The position numbers were made by a program, and so were the translations under genes. Below the pieces are notes generated by a model, which searched no databases, was not told the DNA's origin, and worked only from the letters and a program-made list of their open reading frames with translations. Below are positions 13,601-24,571 of a stretch of DNA of 64,000 nt, in pieces. This DNA is from Symsagittifera roscoffensis. Its lineage: Eukaryota > Xenacoelomorpha > Acoela > Convolutidae. The stretch's first letter is position 1, and each line of letters opens with the position of its first letter. The DNA is taken from assembly GCF_963678635.1 (NCBI RefSeq), contig NC_087064.1, positions 54,880,338 to 54,944,337 on the forward strand. Reading direction: 5' to 3'.

Positions 13601-14860
13601 GTATAACCTAAAATCGTAAAATCCAACTAACGTATGACGTATAATTTTTTTTTTTCATTTTTTTTCTGTTTTTGTTCAATATGAAAATTAACGTTGTCGG
13701 TTATGCCTTGCTAAGTTTCTACTCGATAGCATAGCTCTTGAATCATGAATCACGCCAATCACTAAATTAACATTAATTTGAAGAACAGTAAAAAAAATCT
13801 ATTTTGTTTTTATTTGGTCGGAACCTTCTGTACTACTTGCACAGGAACCGGCTAGAATACACTAAACCCCACATAAAAGTAATTATCTGCCTATTGAATT
13901 ATTTAGTACAATAGAATGATGGGAGCTATGAGAGGGTTTGATACTCTGGATTTTGGTTACTCTGGAGTTCCTGTTCAAACAGGGGTTGTGTTTCATCTAA
14001 ATTTGAAGTTGATATTTTATGATTAGGTGCTTCTGCTTTGGGCATAATCCACAACATAGTGCTCATTGGTGCTCCCTGCAGTGGCCGGCCAGAAGACTGG
14101 GTCAAACTGGCTCCTCTCATATCAGGACAAGTGAGTAGTCGTTCTCATCCATATCCTCATCACACCTCACTGGTTCGTTTATTTCGCGCGGTGTCTCACC
14201 TAATCACTAAAGAGAAAAGGTGTTGATTGAAGGCTGACCCATATCTTTGACCCATATCTTTTTGTCCCATATCTGGTTAACACACAATCTATAGTAGTTT
14301 TTGGCTGCTATCTGACACCTGCATTTATAAGTGCGATTATTTATTATCTTCTGCAGCATGCAGTTTGTGGTTTAATTTCACTGGTAGTAGGTGTTCTGTG
14401 GCATAGCGTATTTTAAAGGAACATATTTTGTTGAGCACTACATGTTCTTCAGGTCATCAATGCTTTCTCACAAGGCGACTGGATGTTGAAGTTCATCTAC
14501 CGCTCCTCCTCTCTAAGGGCCAAAATAGCAGGATTAGGACCCATTCCACTGGAGCCAAAAATTGTCAACATAGACCTCACAGAAGTCATTCAGGGACATC
14601 TGGACTACCTGGAACGGATGCCAGAAGTACTCTCATTTTGCGGGGTCAAGTGCAAAGCGGTCAAGCAGATGCTGAACAAGTTTTCACTTAGTGGCAAAAA
14701 TTTGGCGTTGGAGTCAGGCGAAACAGCAGGTTCTTCAGCATCAAAATCAGAAAAGGAAACCTCAAAATCAATGAGAAACTCCACTTCTTTTAGTAATGCT
14801 AAAACAAACAAAACGACTGATGGCAGCGAAAAAATTGTGAAAAGCAGTTCTTATAATTAG
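1622..14860 (+). CDS. TMCO4: TMCO4-like DUF726 membrane alpha/beta hydrolase, 9 exons, 5' partial
   Basis: Exons by reading-frame and splice-site matching: 1622-1890, 7331-7494, 7808-7890, 11443-11619, 11996-12110, 12811-12972, 13341-13492, 14027-14130 and 14453-14860 (TAG stop). All introns are GT-AG, every junction keeps phase, and the joined frame gives about 543 residues. Residues ~1-143 are a charged, Ser/Lys-rich cytosolic region. Exons 3-4 encode two Gly-rich membrane segments (GLAAVGGGALIG and GGAGAAFMASTAG). The hydrolase domain starts at LHVAIAIPGW. It carries a nucleophile elbow GVSLG (Ser ~357) in exon 7 and a GHLDY motif in exon 9 that may supply the histidine. The Ser-rich tail after FCGVKCK is typical of the family. 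This organisation matches TMCO4 and fungal DUF726 proteins (established family knowledge); the substrate is unknown. Exon 1 begins inside a codon, so upstream exons lie outside the window or were not recognised. The exon 4 donor was placed at 11620 because only that site keeps frame. Confidence 0.88.
2361..2437 (+). repeat. tRNA-like SINE head
   Basis: An A-box-like TAGTGTGGTAAGG and a B-box AGTTCGAATCC lie ~45 bases apart with a degenerate cloverleaf. There is no clean acceptor stem, so it is read as a tRNA-derived SINE rather than a tRNA gene. Confidence 0.45.
3030..4010 (+). repeat. TTTA-rich minisatellite with ~305 bp higher-order period
   Basis: Long (TTTA)n runs with GTATTTATT variants. 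The block ATTATGGGTCTGTTTGTTTGG recurs at 3275, 3580 and 3884, giving periods of 305 and 304 bases over three copies. The long ORFs seen here are translations of low-complexity DNA. Confidence 0.85.
4252..4285 (+). repeat. Family B end hairpin
   Basis: TTGTATCGCAAG followed by GCGAAGC-TCC-GCTTCGC, a 7 bp stem with a 3-base loop. It matches the end of copy 1 (971-1003) and the hairpin at 9699-9715. Confidence 0.55.
5219..5290 (+). repeat. tRNA-like SINE module within a family B-type repeat
   Basis: A-box TGGCCTAGAGGTAACG and B-box GGTTCGAGTCC sit at tRNA spacing. The downstream block (TTTGTCTGTTTATATTTTGTTGGCTTAG) recurs after the related module at ~15250. An upstream CCGTAAACAACTTT block is also shared. 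Read as a tRNA-derived SINE. Confidence 0.6.
5788..6066 (+). repeat. Tandem duplication, 155 bp period
   Basis: The block from ATATATTTTTTTGATTTCG through GCGAAG-like GATGCGAAGTTCTGCTTCAC to GAGAGTTGCAAAAAAG occurs twice (GATTTCG at 5804 and 5959). Each copy contains a decayed family B hairpin. Confidence 0.8.
6420..6500 (+). repeat. 22 bp tandem repeat, 3.7 copies
   Basis: The unit CGAACTTTTTGCTAGGTCTG(TC) is repeated at 6420, 6442 and 6464, with a partial copy at 6486. There are no spacers, so it is not CRISPR-like. Confidence 0.85.
8484..9027 (-). mobile_element. Family A hairpin element, full-length copy
   Basis: Read on the minus strand, it starts GTTCCGACTTTCGATACGAAAG and ends AGTCGGAAC plus a CAGGGC-TTC-GCCCTG hairpin tail and a GCAGTCTTGTT-like end. 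It contains the internal palindromic GCGCGAAATAT...CGCGC block and ACGCGTAAGCGGAG. No ORF, so non-autonomous. Confidence 0.75.
9025..9369 (-). mobile_element. Family A element, internally deleted, head-to-tail with the previous copy
   Basis: Has the tail hairpin (GGGGCGAAGCCCTC), the ACGCGTTAAT block and the terminal ACGAAAGTCGGAAC, but lacks ~180 bases of the middle. It directly abuts the preceding copy. Confidence 0.7.
9600..9715 (+). repeat. tRNA-like lead and family B hairpin
   Basis: GTGGCTGAGTGCGTGAGAC resembles an A-box region. About 90 bases on is GCGAAGC-GCA-GCTTCGC (9699-9715), then CTTTATGTTAAAA, shared with the copies at 4269 and 987. Confidence 0.45.
9850..11110 (-). pseudogene. 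Decayed retroelement remnant (pol/integrase end)
   Basis: On the minus strand, bases ~10480-10300 read in broken frames like an integrase C-terminal region (TWTYGRVKHIKPASTYAINF, then QRNRS). This is followed by Ser/Pro-rich sequence ending at 9853. A second open stretch lies upstream at ~10970-10800. Multiple stops and shifts are present. It sits in a TMCO4 intron and is unrelated in state to the intact element at 38963. Confidence 0.35.
12434..12497 (-). repeat. tRNA-like sequence
   Basis: The minus strand reads TTAGCATAGCGGTAAGGAGT (good A-box) and TATTCGACTCCC (B-box) at tRNA spacing. The anticodon and acceptor stems are poor. Probably a SINE head in TMCO4 intron 5. Confidence 0.4.
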
Positions 14861-15120
14861 AGACATATACTGTTTCATATCCATAAGTTTGCCTCAAATT
14901 TATGGCAGCTGTAAATTCGGCCTATCTACGTGTAAAGATAGTTAGAATCGGTTTTTATCTTGATGGTGCTGTATGCTCAAGTTCAATGTTAATATATATT
15001 CTTAATAACTTAATTCAATTGCCCTAGCGATTAGTAAATGTAATGCAACCTGGTTCTAGAATTTTTTCCAGCTAGCACAGTTTCACAGAATTCTCTAGCG
15101 ATTGAGTACATGCTTCATTA

Positions 15121-15420
15121 CCCTTGTGATAGTAAGGTTATTGCAATCGGTTAGTAGGATTTTTTCCGTAAATAACTCTAGGCACAGAATGGTCAAACTT
15201 ATATATGGTAAATTTAGGTTCAGTTCTTAATTCATTCTAATTTCTTTGTCTCTCCGGCACACTTGGTCTGAAGGTAAAGAATACGCGTGGGACCTTGAAA
15301 GTTCCTGATTTCGAATCTGACAGAACTTGTCTTTGTTTCAAACAAGAAATATTCTGTTTCGCAAAAAAAAATTGTCGGCTCATTGTTTGTCTGCTTATAT
15401 TTTGTCAACTTAGTTGTCAT
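15121..15420 (+). repeat. Family B/tRNA-like repeat
   Basis: Starts CCCTTGTGATAGTAAGG with TTATTGCAATCGG (compare 609-640), then CCGTAAATAACT. A decayed tRNA-like module follows at ~15250-15330 (ATTTCGAATCTG B-box). It then has the same TTTGTCTGCTTATATTTTG block as 5365-5385. Confidence 0.5.
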
Positions 15421-15949
15421 TGTTGTAGAATTGTTTTTTTTTACATAATAGTTGCTTTAAGTGTTCTAATTTACATCAAAAACCTTATGCTGCCCTAATG
15501 ATTTCGGCGTATTTTTTATTGGCTTAGTGATCTAATTTTAATTCGTTTCAATGAAAGCAAAAATTTTTTGCTCACTTTGAATCGCACAAAATGCTAAAAA
15601 TCTTATTAGAAATTCTTTCAAGTTTTTCATGACCAGGTTTTTTTCGGCTGTTTTGGTTTTTTCTTCTACTTTACTTTCGGCTTGATAGGTTTTGACCTAT
15701 ATTATATCGGATCGGTTTAATGGCCAGTTTTGCTTCTGTATAATAAGTTCAAATCCAGGTCAATAAGTGCAAATAAATTCAAATCAAGAATAGCCAGCTG
15801 CCTTGCAAGTAGCACAGAAAGTTAGAACTTCACTAGTTAGATTTCTTATCTGAACAACTGCTTCAGCGATTTTCAAAAACTGATAGCAATGGAAAAACTG
15901 GCTACTACTGTGCGTCTTTTTTATTCTGTTTCCACCTCACTCCAACTTC

Positions 15950-17200
15950 AACTGCTTTCGATAATTTGAACTGGGGGTCTATTTTTGAAGAGTTTTTTTT
16001 GAGTTTATAACTGTTTTTTGGAAGTTTTGACTTTTCTCGAAACCTACCCTGCCAAGTCTGATGTCGAAGTTTTTGCATAATGAATCGTTTTTGAAATCTA
16101 TTCTACAACAGCTGATTTACCCTATTTTTGTAGGAAGAAATTAATTGCTTTTGCAAATGTCAAACTTTTGAAACATTGACTATTTATTAGACAATTTTTG
16201 ATTTTCTCGAAAATTAAAGCGTTAAAATTTAGGTTAAGGGTTCTTTCGAGATACCCGTTTGTATGTATTCTCTCTTTTTGGGAATTTTCCAAGGCTTCTA
16301 CAAAATTTTTGGCCTCAAAAAGGCCAATTTTTTTGACATTTTGGAAATATTTGAAATTTTTTGAAGTTTGCTCGAAAACTACCCAGACAAATCTAGGATT
16401 TAAAGCCTAATCAAAAAAAGATTGTGCGATCTTTCCTATAGAAACGGCTACACCCTAATATTTAAGTTGAAAAAATTGACAGTTTACGCGATAAGGTCAA
16501 AATTTTAATCATTTGACTTTTTTTGTGAAAACTTTTTGACTTCTCTCAAACTACCCTACCAACTTCTAAATAAATAGTTGAATAGACGAATTTTTTCAAT
16601 ACATAGGCTGGTATGCCCTGTTTTCAGAAAAATCAATTTGCTTATTTTTGGAACCGTTTTTCCGAATGGTTTTTACTATTGTCAAAAGTTACTCCAGCAA
16701 ATCTGAGACTGAAAGTGAGCCACTTTTGTTTTAACCATAACTATTTATCTACTGCAAAAAACAGAGTTTTGTTGCAAACTTTGCCCTGCAGAAGCTGCTG
16801 TTCCTTACTTTATGAAAAAGTGTTAACGTCCTTATTAAAATACCAGTTTTCGAAATGTTTACCAGTTTTGCAAACTTCACTATTTTCGAAAACTACCCTG
16901 CCAAATCTGAGGTTTAGATGTCAATTGAAAAAACCAGTGCTGATAATCTTCCTTTTTTGTGTGCCTCTTTTAAGTGCTTCCGCGATTTTAAGTTCAAACG
17001 AAAAAAAAATATATGTTAATTTCTTTGAAGCAGCTCTGCTATTTTTTTAGAACGTTTTAAATTACTTTTGAAATTTGGGTTTTGTTTTTTTTCTCAAGTA
17101 CTGCTCTGCCAATTCCGAGTTTAATAATTTATCTTAAAAAAACTATCGACAAATTTTTACTGCATAATCCGTGTTACCTAATTTTAGTAGAAAGGTAGGT
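15950..17200 (+). repeat. Degenerate satellite-like array, ~170-200 bp spacing
   Basis: Variants of TCTCGAAAACTACCCTGCCAAATCTGAG recur near 16034, 16370, 16540, 16680, 16888 and 17088 in T-rich DNA. Spacing is 140-210 with one double gap. Copies are strongly diverged. Confidence 0.55.
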
Positions 17201-17504
17201 ATTGTTTAAGACAAATCTACTTCGAAGTTTTTTTGTTTTCAGTAATTTTTTTAGCTTTTATTATTCAAAATACGCTTAATTTCATTATAACATGTTTCAA
17301 GTTTGCAATTTCGAATTTTAATTTTTTTCCGGACAGTTAAAATGAATACAGCATATCAGCTTACATTTATATCAGCGATTGTTTGATTTCCTTCGCAATT
17401 CACTCTGAACAGCTAATCTCAGCTAATTGAATCTGCAGGCAGAAATTTTATTTCAAGAGCATGAGATTTTCAATTTGGTCCAGACGGGAGACAAAAATAG
17501 TCCA

Positions 17505-18506
17505 CATTACGAGGCCAAACTGTGCATTCAGCGCACTGTAAGCGGATTCAGCAACAAGTCCAAATCATATCTGTCGCAGAATCCGCAACCTTGCTACATT
17601 TCTTTGATCTCCTTTGCTGTTTTGGATTCCACAAACAAAAACCTAAAAAACTAATTTTCAAAATCGCTCGGAAAATAGGCGAATTTGCGGAATCCGCAAC
17701 ATTATTTGCGGAATCCAGAACAATTTGTGGAATCCACAAACAAATAATGCGACATGTGCATAGTTGAATTGAGCTGTTGCGGAATCCGCAACTGTAAGTG
17801 AAATCCGCAAACTGTAAGTGGAATCTGCATTTTGTTTGCGGATTTCGTTTACATATATGTATGTGCTCCCAAATACTGAATCTCAATTACAAAATCTCAA
17901 ATACTGAATCTCAATTACTGAATCCCAAATACTGACCTAATTCGGCGATATGTCAACCCAATAATGAATTAACCCAAATACCGAATTCACCTAATGAATT
18001 TATTGGGTGTTGTAATTCCAAAACTATGATCCTAAAAACTGCTTGCAAATACTGAAGTGTGACATCCATCGATTTACTTAACCAATGCTTTAAGATTTGT
18101 TCGTGGATTCCGCCGGCAATGGTTAAGTCCTTGCTTTTAAATTCCTCAAGTGCATATGCAAGTTCAGTAATAAACAAATTTCTGAGTTCCTTTACAGTTT
18201 GCTGATTCCGCTTCCAAGTTTTGCGGATTCCACTTACATTTGCGGATTCCACTTACATTTTGCGGAGTCCACTTACAGTTACGGAATCCAGAACAACTAG
18301 CTATATTTGATGGTTGCGGAATCCGCAACAGGTTAAATGCGCCGACAGATTTTACGTTACAAGTATATGTACGCGGAATCCACCTAAATATTGTAAGTGG
18401 AATCCACTTAGATTTTGGAACATGTTTAAAAACTTGTCTCTGGAATCCAGGAACGAACAGACACAAAATTAAGCGCCCATCCAGTGCACAATTTTGCCTC
18501 GAAATG
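17505..18506. mobile_element. Family D inverted-repeat element, long copy
   Basis: The left end CATTACGAGGCCAAACTGTGCA and the right end, read inverted, CATTTCGAGGCAAAATTGTGCA, form terminal inverted repeats. The interior has about 20 copies of GGAATCC/GGATTCC-centred motifs (GCGGAATCCGCAAC, GTGGAATCCAC). No transposase. Confidence 0.65.
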
Positions 18507-19695
18507 CAATTGCTTAGTTCTTATCAATCGGCCAACAGTTTTTCTATTCTGCATAACAACAAATTCAAAAGAGTGTTTGTTATGAAAAACGATGTTCTTT
18601 TTCGAGAATTGATCATTTTTACACACTTTATTTGTTTTGGCAATCTTATCAATTTTCATCAGAATGCACAATGTAAATGTTGTTAAAGTTTTGAGTTATA
18701 ATATTACATAAATTTTTTGATGTTTTTCGATTGAGTGAAACTCTGAATAATGTGGCGTAGCAAAAAGTATGCGCAAAAAAAGGCCGTATGTGCTGCTTTT
18801 TCTTTTATCGTAGTGTTAATTAGTTCATATTTTTCCTACTCCTCTTTCACTTTTCTTTTTTCAGTAGTCCAGATTGAATTCGTACGTATTTAATTAGAAT
18901 CGCTTTATTTGAGTGACTCCTAATGTTTGCAGTTTTTATCAATAAAATAGAGTTTTATCGAGGTTAATTGGTTAAGTTCATAAGGTTTTTAAAAAAATTG
19001 AAGATCAGACTCATCATCAAACGCTGCCGAAAAATTTCTCGTTTTTCGTGGACTTCGTAAAGTTTCCTGTAGAGATCAGATAAGTTTGTATTGGGTATAT
19101 TTAGGACGACTGAAGCTGGGGAAAAATCGATGAATTTAATTATGAATTACAAAGGGTTGCACTGTTTAAAGAACGGGTGAAATGCTGGACTTTAAATCTC
19201 ATTTGATTAGGTTTTCAAAACTCTGTTTTATATAACGACCCTATTTTTCATTAAGACCATATATTTTTCTATAACTCATTGACAAACGCGTTTTGCCTGT
19301 TGAAACTTATTCAATTAAAAGTCGCTGGATTCAAGGGGTGTTCAAAGGAAGCTAGTCATTTTTTGTCGCTGGAATTTAGATTCCTTGTAGTTTCAAAATC
19401 TGTCAAAGATTCTCAGAAATTATCGTTCGATTCTTCAAAAATACTAAAATACCATGGAATTGCAATATAAGTGTGCCAAGTTCAGCAAAATGGCTAAAAT
19501 GCACTGACAAACTCTGGAGTCCGGCGAGTTTTTTTAAATAAAAAATATAAGTACTTCATTAGACACAGCACTTGGAATTTAAAACAAGCATGACTCAGCA
19601 TTTGCCTGCAAATTTTTTTTCTCTGGATTCTAGAATTTTTCTCGTTAGCCAAAATCAGCGTAGGGTTTTATCAATTGTCCTTTGATTCCATTATT

Positions 19696-19850
19696 GTTCC
19701 GACTTTCGATACGGAAGTAACGGAATATTTGTGCTCGGGGTGGTTTTTTTTCTTCACAAATTTCGACTTTTTAACTAGCCATTTTTGACGAGATTTTTTT
19801 TTACCATTCGAAAGGTATTGTTGTCTTGAGCTTCAATTTGAAAAAGCATT
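19696..19850 (+). mobile_element. Family A element, 5' fragment
   Basis: GTTCCGACTTTCGATACGGAAGTAACGG through the TTTTTAACTAGCCATTTTTGACG block, then diverges after GAAAAAGC. Confidence 0.6.
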
Positions 19851-19941
19851 GAGAAAGCAACCAGATTTGACGTATTGACGACTGAGTGTTTAGAAAAACG
19901 ATTTTAGGCAGAAATTTTTGAACAGCTTCTTTTATGCACAT

Positions 19942-22900
19942 TTAGTAGTAAGTTAAGTAAGTTAAATCCAACCATCGTGACATAGAAAAAGTTGTCAGCT
20001 CTGGTAACGAAAAAGGGAGTGTGTGATCTTCGTTTCGTATATCCTCCAGTGAAATTTCGATTTGAGTTTTTGGTTTTCCAGATTTATACTTCATAAACTT
20101 TGGCACGCTTCTTGTTCTTTTAAGTTTTTTAGCTTTTCTGATTATTTTGTGCCGGTTTTCGCGCAAGGCAGAATTCTTTCTTGTGCTATCTAAGTTGCAA
20201 TAGTAGAAACTTCTAGGAGAGAATGTAGATGAAATGTCGATCGGCCTAATTGCTCTGGGCGTCCACTCTTCTTCCCTTGAGATAAGTTTCGAGCCAGAAG
20301 GAATTTCGATGCTGTTGTTTTCATTTTTGGACAAGACAAAAAATCTAAATTCTTTTCTTGCTGCTGCGGCTATTAGAGAAAATGATAAGATTATTGGCAC
20401 TGAAAACACCAAACCGCAGCTCTTGCCCAAGAGCCGAACTTCCAGACAACTATCCAATAAATTACCAATCATCATTATAGCAAAAGTCAATGCGACGTAT
20501 AATTTAGACGGCTTGAAACTTTTTTTCTCGTTGTATCGACATAAATACAAAGCTGCTACACTTGGTACATATATAGACCACTGGTCTATTCTAAAATGCA
20601 CGGGCGTCTGGCAGAGTGACGCAGTTGAATGAAGGTGAGATATTATTAAGAAAAAAGGGTTGCGATGGTTTAACCCCTGATGGTTCAAGGTTCTTTGAAA
20701 TTGGCTGTTAAATGTGTCAAACCTAATAGCTGGCATGGTAGGAACGGTAGTTTCAAAGTCCAAGAAATAAATTGCATCATGCAAAGATATCAACTTCCGA
20801 TGATCAAATCCCGTTGGTACTGTTATATAATTGATTGCAATCTCCAAAATTAAAAATCCCAAAGTGTACAGTAAAAGGGACCAAAATGACATAATTTCAA
20901 TATGTAAAAGAAAAGCTATTATGATTATACAATTATACAAATCGGCCAAAAAAATTCCCAAGTCTTTTCCTTCTAGTAGATAATAGGAGGTAACGAATAA
21001 TCCGCCGATGATAAAACTAGGAATTAATGCCAAGGAAAAGCGTCTGCATTTTGAGAAGTAGCAGCGCAAAACCCGAGTGTAATTAACCAATCGGATCCAC
21101 AGGAAAAAAGTCGAAGCTACAAGTGCAATTCCGAACGAAGCCCAATATATGTATTTCATAATAGCCACAACAAATCCAGTTAGGACAAAGATTAAAGCGA
21201 AGGCGACTAGAAGACAAATTACGGAGATTATGCCTAGCTTTGCTATGTAGATTGTAATCGGACAGTCAACTGAATTTGAATGTTGGTGATACGGGTACTT
21301 GATCCTGCCCTGCAGAAAGTAAAACCTGAAAAGATGATTTCATCTGAATTTTAAAGTTATGAAAGAATTGAAAAGTTATGATGTGAAATGAAGCGAAGTT
21401 ACGCTTGAAGTTATAATTTTTAGTTTTCGAGATTTTGTTTCAAATTTAAGTTTTGAAAATTATGGTTCATGAATTAGACATTGTAAAGAAATGAACAATT
21501 GTGCAAAAACTCTCTATTTGCAGATTTTTTTTTCATAATTTTTTTTCTGATTTACTTTTCATTTTCTACGTTTTCTTTGATTGTGCACATTACATTTAGT
21601 GAAAAGATTATTGGCCACGCACTTGGATTTTATATTCAATTTAGCTGAAAACGGCAATTTGAAATAAAAACAGTTTCCACGACTTTTCCATCGTGCTTAT
21701 TTAATATGTAACAAAGTTATGTATACTTATATGTTGTCTGCTTACAACCGTATTTTTGATAGATTTTTGTTAAACTAGGGACAAGTAGCAAACTTTTTCC
21801 TATTCAATTTAGGTCAATGGATACTAATTTTAGATGCCCTTTCCCGAGGAAATAACAAGCTCTGTTCGAGGGTTTTATATATCCGTAAAAATTTATGAAC
21901 TTTCAGCGCATTTTTTGAAAGAATTTTCAGAATTTTACACTTGTTCCGACTTTCGAAGATAACGGAATATTTATGTACGGTGGTTTTTTTTTATTCAGTC
22001 AATTTCCACCGATCGAAGTACTAGTTTTCGACTAAATTTTTTTCAACCCCATTGACGATAATGACTACCTGAAATCAAATGTAAACTGATATTTTACTTC
22101 CAGTCATTTTTTGCAAAGTTGTGGGAGTTTGAAAATTTCCAATTTGGCCGTCCTCTGGACTAATTCATGTGAGTCTTGAATATTTTGTTGATAATGCGGA
22201 AAACGTTACGCAAGTTGTTTATGCGTGTCGAAAAACCCCGCAAAAACAAACGCGATCCAATTTTAATTGAGGCTAACTAAATCGGATTAATTTCTTACGA
22301 CTCAAGTTTTCACACTTGATCTTTCATATTGTCCAAATTTTATAACTTTTCAATATTTTCTTTTGCCATAAACTATAGGATATGGGTGAAAGGGCAGTAG
22401 GAACGTTCATGGATTTGCAGTCTTGTTGTTCCGACTTTTGATACGAAAGTAACGGAATATTTGTGCTCGGGGTGGGTTTTTTTTTCTTCAGACAAATTTC
22501 GACTTTATAACTAGCCATTTTTGACAGAAATTTTTTATATCATTCAAAAGGTATTGTTGTCCTGAGCTTAAATTTGAAAAGATATTTCACCTGTGATCAT
22601 TTTTCGTAAAGTTATGAGGGTTTAAAGGTTGCCATTTTAACGCGCGAAATAATTCGCGCTATTAACGCGTAAGCGGAGATTTAATCCGTCCTATAAATCG
22701 TTCCAAATTGGTTGAACGAAGCTATTTGCCATAATTGATTTGTTACAAGGAACGAAATCTCTCTTTTTGTACTTCATATGGTGTGTGGGGGGATGATTTT
22801 CATTAAAAATTTCAAATTTTAGAAAAAAAAATTTTCATTTTATTTAATTTCATTTAATTTTTTTATGTTATTACTGCTGCTCCATAAACCCTAAAAGGCA

Positions 22901-23577
22901 GTCGGAACATTCCGGGTTTCGCCCTGATACGAGCAGTCTTGTTCCATTAGAAAACCGATCAAATTTGGGATCTAAATGATCGAAAGTTTTTACACTCGAG
23001 TTTGTGAGCGAGTTGCTTTTTTCTGTAAAAAAAAAACAGTCGTAAAGTGTACTTGCTTAAGGTCAAAGTCAAGCTTAAGTCAACAGTTAACTTACACCCG
23101 CCTGTCATGAGTGCCGACAAAATACGCTATGAGAGTCGTCCCCAATTGAATGGAAATTTTCGATCCAATCGCAATGATACTAGACCACGCCTCTCTCTGG
23201 AACCTGGGATCCGCAAACTTAGCTTTGACCATCAACGACTTCTTAAGTTTTCCTTCCTTCCTGCTCAACATAAAATCGCTTATATTGTTTGTGACGGATG
23301 TTGAATTGCCATCAAAACAGATTCGAAATGTAAAAATAGCATATGTTAACTTTAGAGCGGCCATTTCTGACTGTGTCTCCAAATAGGGGTAGAAACTGCA
23401 GTCGGCATCTGGAATTAAAAAGTATATAGTTCCTTGCATGTGTCGATTTTTGGCTTGGTTTTCTGCGAGAATGTTGACCATTTCCGAAATTTTTATGGGG
23501 CTTAATGCGACGATGATGTTCGGCATTGTCTGTATTTTCTTGTCTCGAGTCGTACTCCTGTTTTGTTTGGGAGCATT
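19942..23577 (-). CDS. SPPL2-like intramembrane aspartyl protease homologue with altered catalytic motifs, 5' partial
   Basis: Two exons on the minus strand: 23577-23096 and 21325-19942 (TAA stop). The donor at 23095 is a perfect GTAAGT, the acceptor is TTTTCAG, and the split valine codon is phase-matched. The first exon encodes a lumenal domain ending in a hydrophobic stretch. The second encodes about eight more hydrophobic segments and a basic tail, giving the nine-pass layout of signal peptide peptidase-like 2 proteins. The long hydrophilic loop, the VPS..ALYLCRYN stretch, and LLGKSCGLVFSVP followed by AAAARKEFRFF align by eye with the GxGD and PAL helices. The catalytic signatures are not intact. 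The YD position reads LE (codon ~20844), GxGD reads FRID (Asp codon ~20586) and PAL reads CGL (~20418). It is therefore probably a pseudoenzyme or a very divergent paralogue. The exon 1 acceptor (AG at 23579-23578) implies further 5' exons not found here. Family assignment is moderately sure; loss of activity is inference. Confidence 0.62.
21951..22427 (+). mobile_element. Family A element, old diverged copy
   Basis: Starts GTTCCGACTTTCGAAGATAACGG and ends GGCAGTAGGAACGTTCATGG...GCAGTCTTGTT, directly abutting the next copy head-to-tail in the SPPL2-like intron. Confidence 0.5.
22428..22943 (+). mobile_element. Family A element, full-length copy
   Basis: All landmarks are present: head hairpin, GTGCTCGGGGTGGG, TTAACTAGCCATTTTTGAC, CGCGCGAAATAATTCGCGC, ACGCGTAAGCGGAG, GTGTGGGGGGATGATTTTC, GGCAGTCGGAAC, tail hairpin and GAGCAGTCTTGTT. 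Confidence 0.75.
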
Positions 23578-23929
23578 CTGTAAAAAAAGGTCCAAGGATC
23601 AGTTTTTGCTTTTTTTTCAGGCCCGAGGACCAGACTACAAAGATCTGAAACTGAGGATACTGACTATTTTGAGGAACATGGAGCTACATTTGTGACCGTG
23701 ATTTAAAATTCCACACTTTGTAATTCACTATATTAAGACTTGGTTTAAAGGAAAAATTCCAAGTTACCACTACAAAATTGAAACATATCCAAAGAATGCA
23801 TGCAAATAATTGAAGAAAAAAAATTCATTCAAAAGCTAAAAACAATAAAGACTTTACAATCTGAACAAAACAGGACGAACTCGATTAACTTTCCTTTTTA
23901 AAGACTTAAATTAGATTTTTCCATTTTAC

Positions 23930-24510
23930 ATGGAGCGCAATTTGATGTCTTGTCTGTAGGTCACTGGGTTCCAGAGACAAGTCTTCAAACATTTTCCAAA
24001 AAGTAGGTGGATTCCAGTTACAAAATTTTCGTGGATTCCGCGCAAAAAAAAACCAAAAACTCAAATTTTGTCGTCACATTAGTCACATTTGTCGTCGCGG
24101 ATACTTTCTAAAAGCGATTACAGCTACTTGTTCCGGATTCCACAGGTGTAAGTGGATTCCGCAAATATAAGTGGATTTCGCTGAAAACTTCTGGATTCCG
24201 CTGACCACATGCTGATTCCGCTTGCAATTTCTGACTCCACGACAGCGTAATTTTAATTTATATATGTATTATTATTTGTTTCTGGTGTCCACAAACTTCC
24301 AAATTCCGCAATTTTTTTTTGCATATTCCACAAATATTGTTGCGGATTCCGTAAAATCGCCTGTTTTTGAAGCTATTTGTCCGTAAAATCTAAAACTGTA
24401 AAGAAAATCAAAATGAAATAGCAAGGTCGCGGATTCCGCGACAAATCTGTTTTAAACCTGCTGAGGGATCTGCTGACTTTTCTCAAAACATGCAGTTTGG
24501 CCTCGAAATT
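23930..24510. mobile_element. Family D inverted-repeat element
   Basis: The right end TGCAGTTTGGCCTCGAAAT matches inverted family D ends; the left end is decayed. The interior carries GTGGATTCCGC motifs and the shared TTCCAGAGACAAGTCTTCAAACAT block also found at 59160. Confidence 0.55.
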
Positions 24511-24528
24511 ATGTATAAATATGCAACT

Positions 24529-24532
<4 letters not shown>

Positions 24533-24567
<35 letters not shown>
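24533..24567. repeat. (CA)n microsatellite
   Basis: An uninterrupted run of about 17 AC units followed by TATATA. The Cys-Val ORF on the minus strand is its translation. Confidence 0.95.

Positions 24568-24571
<4 letters not shown>

Larger units (their letters stand above)
14861..19941. other. Spacer between TMCO4 and the SPPL2-like gene
   Basis: No gene recognised. It contains a family B/tRNA-like repeat (~15121-15700), a degenerate satellite (15950-17200), a family D element (17505-18506) and a family A fragment (19696-19850). ORFs of 60-148 codons here lie in repeats and show no domain. Confidence 0.6.

Noticed and set aside
17548-18686. ORFs of 80-148 codons on both strands
   Set aside because: They lie in the family D repeat and its flank, and consist of repeated GGAATCC-motif translations without any domain.
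20234-20632. 132-codon plus-strand ORF
   Set aside because: It is the antisense shadow of the SPPL2-like last exon.
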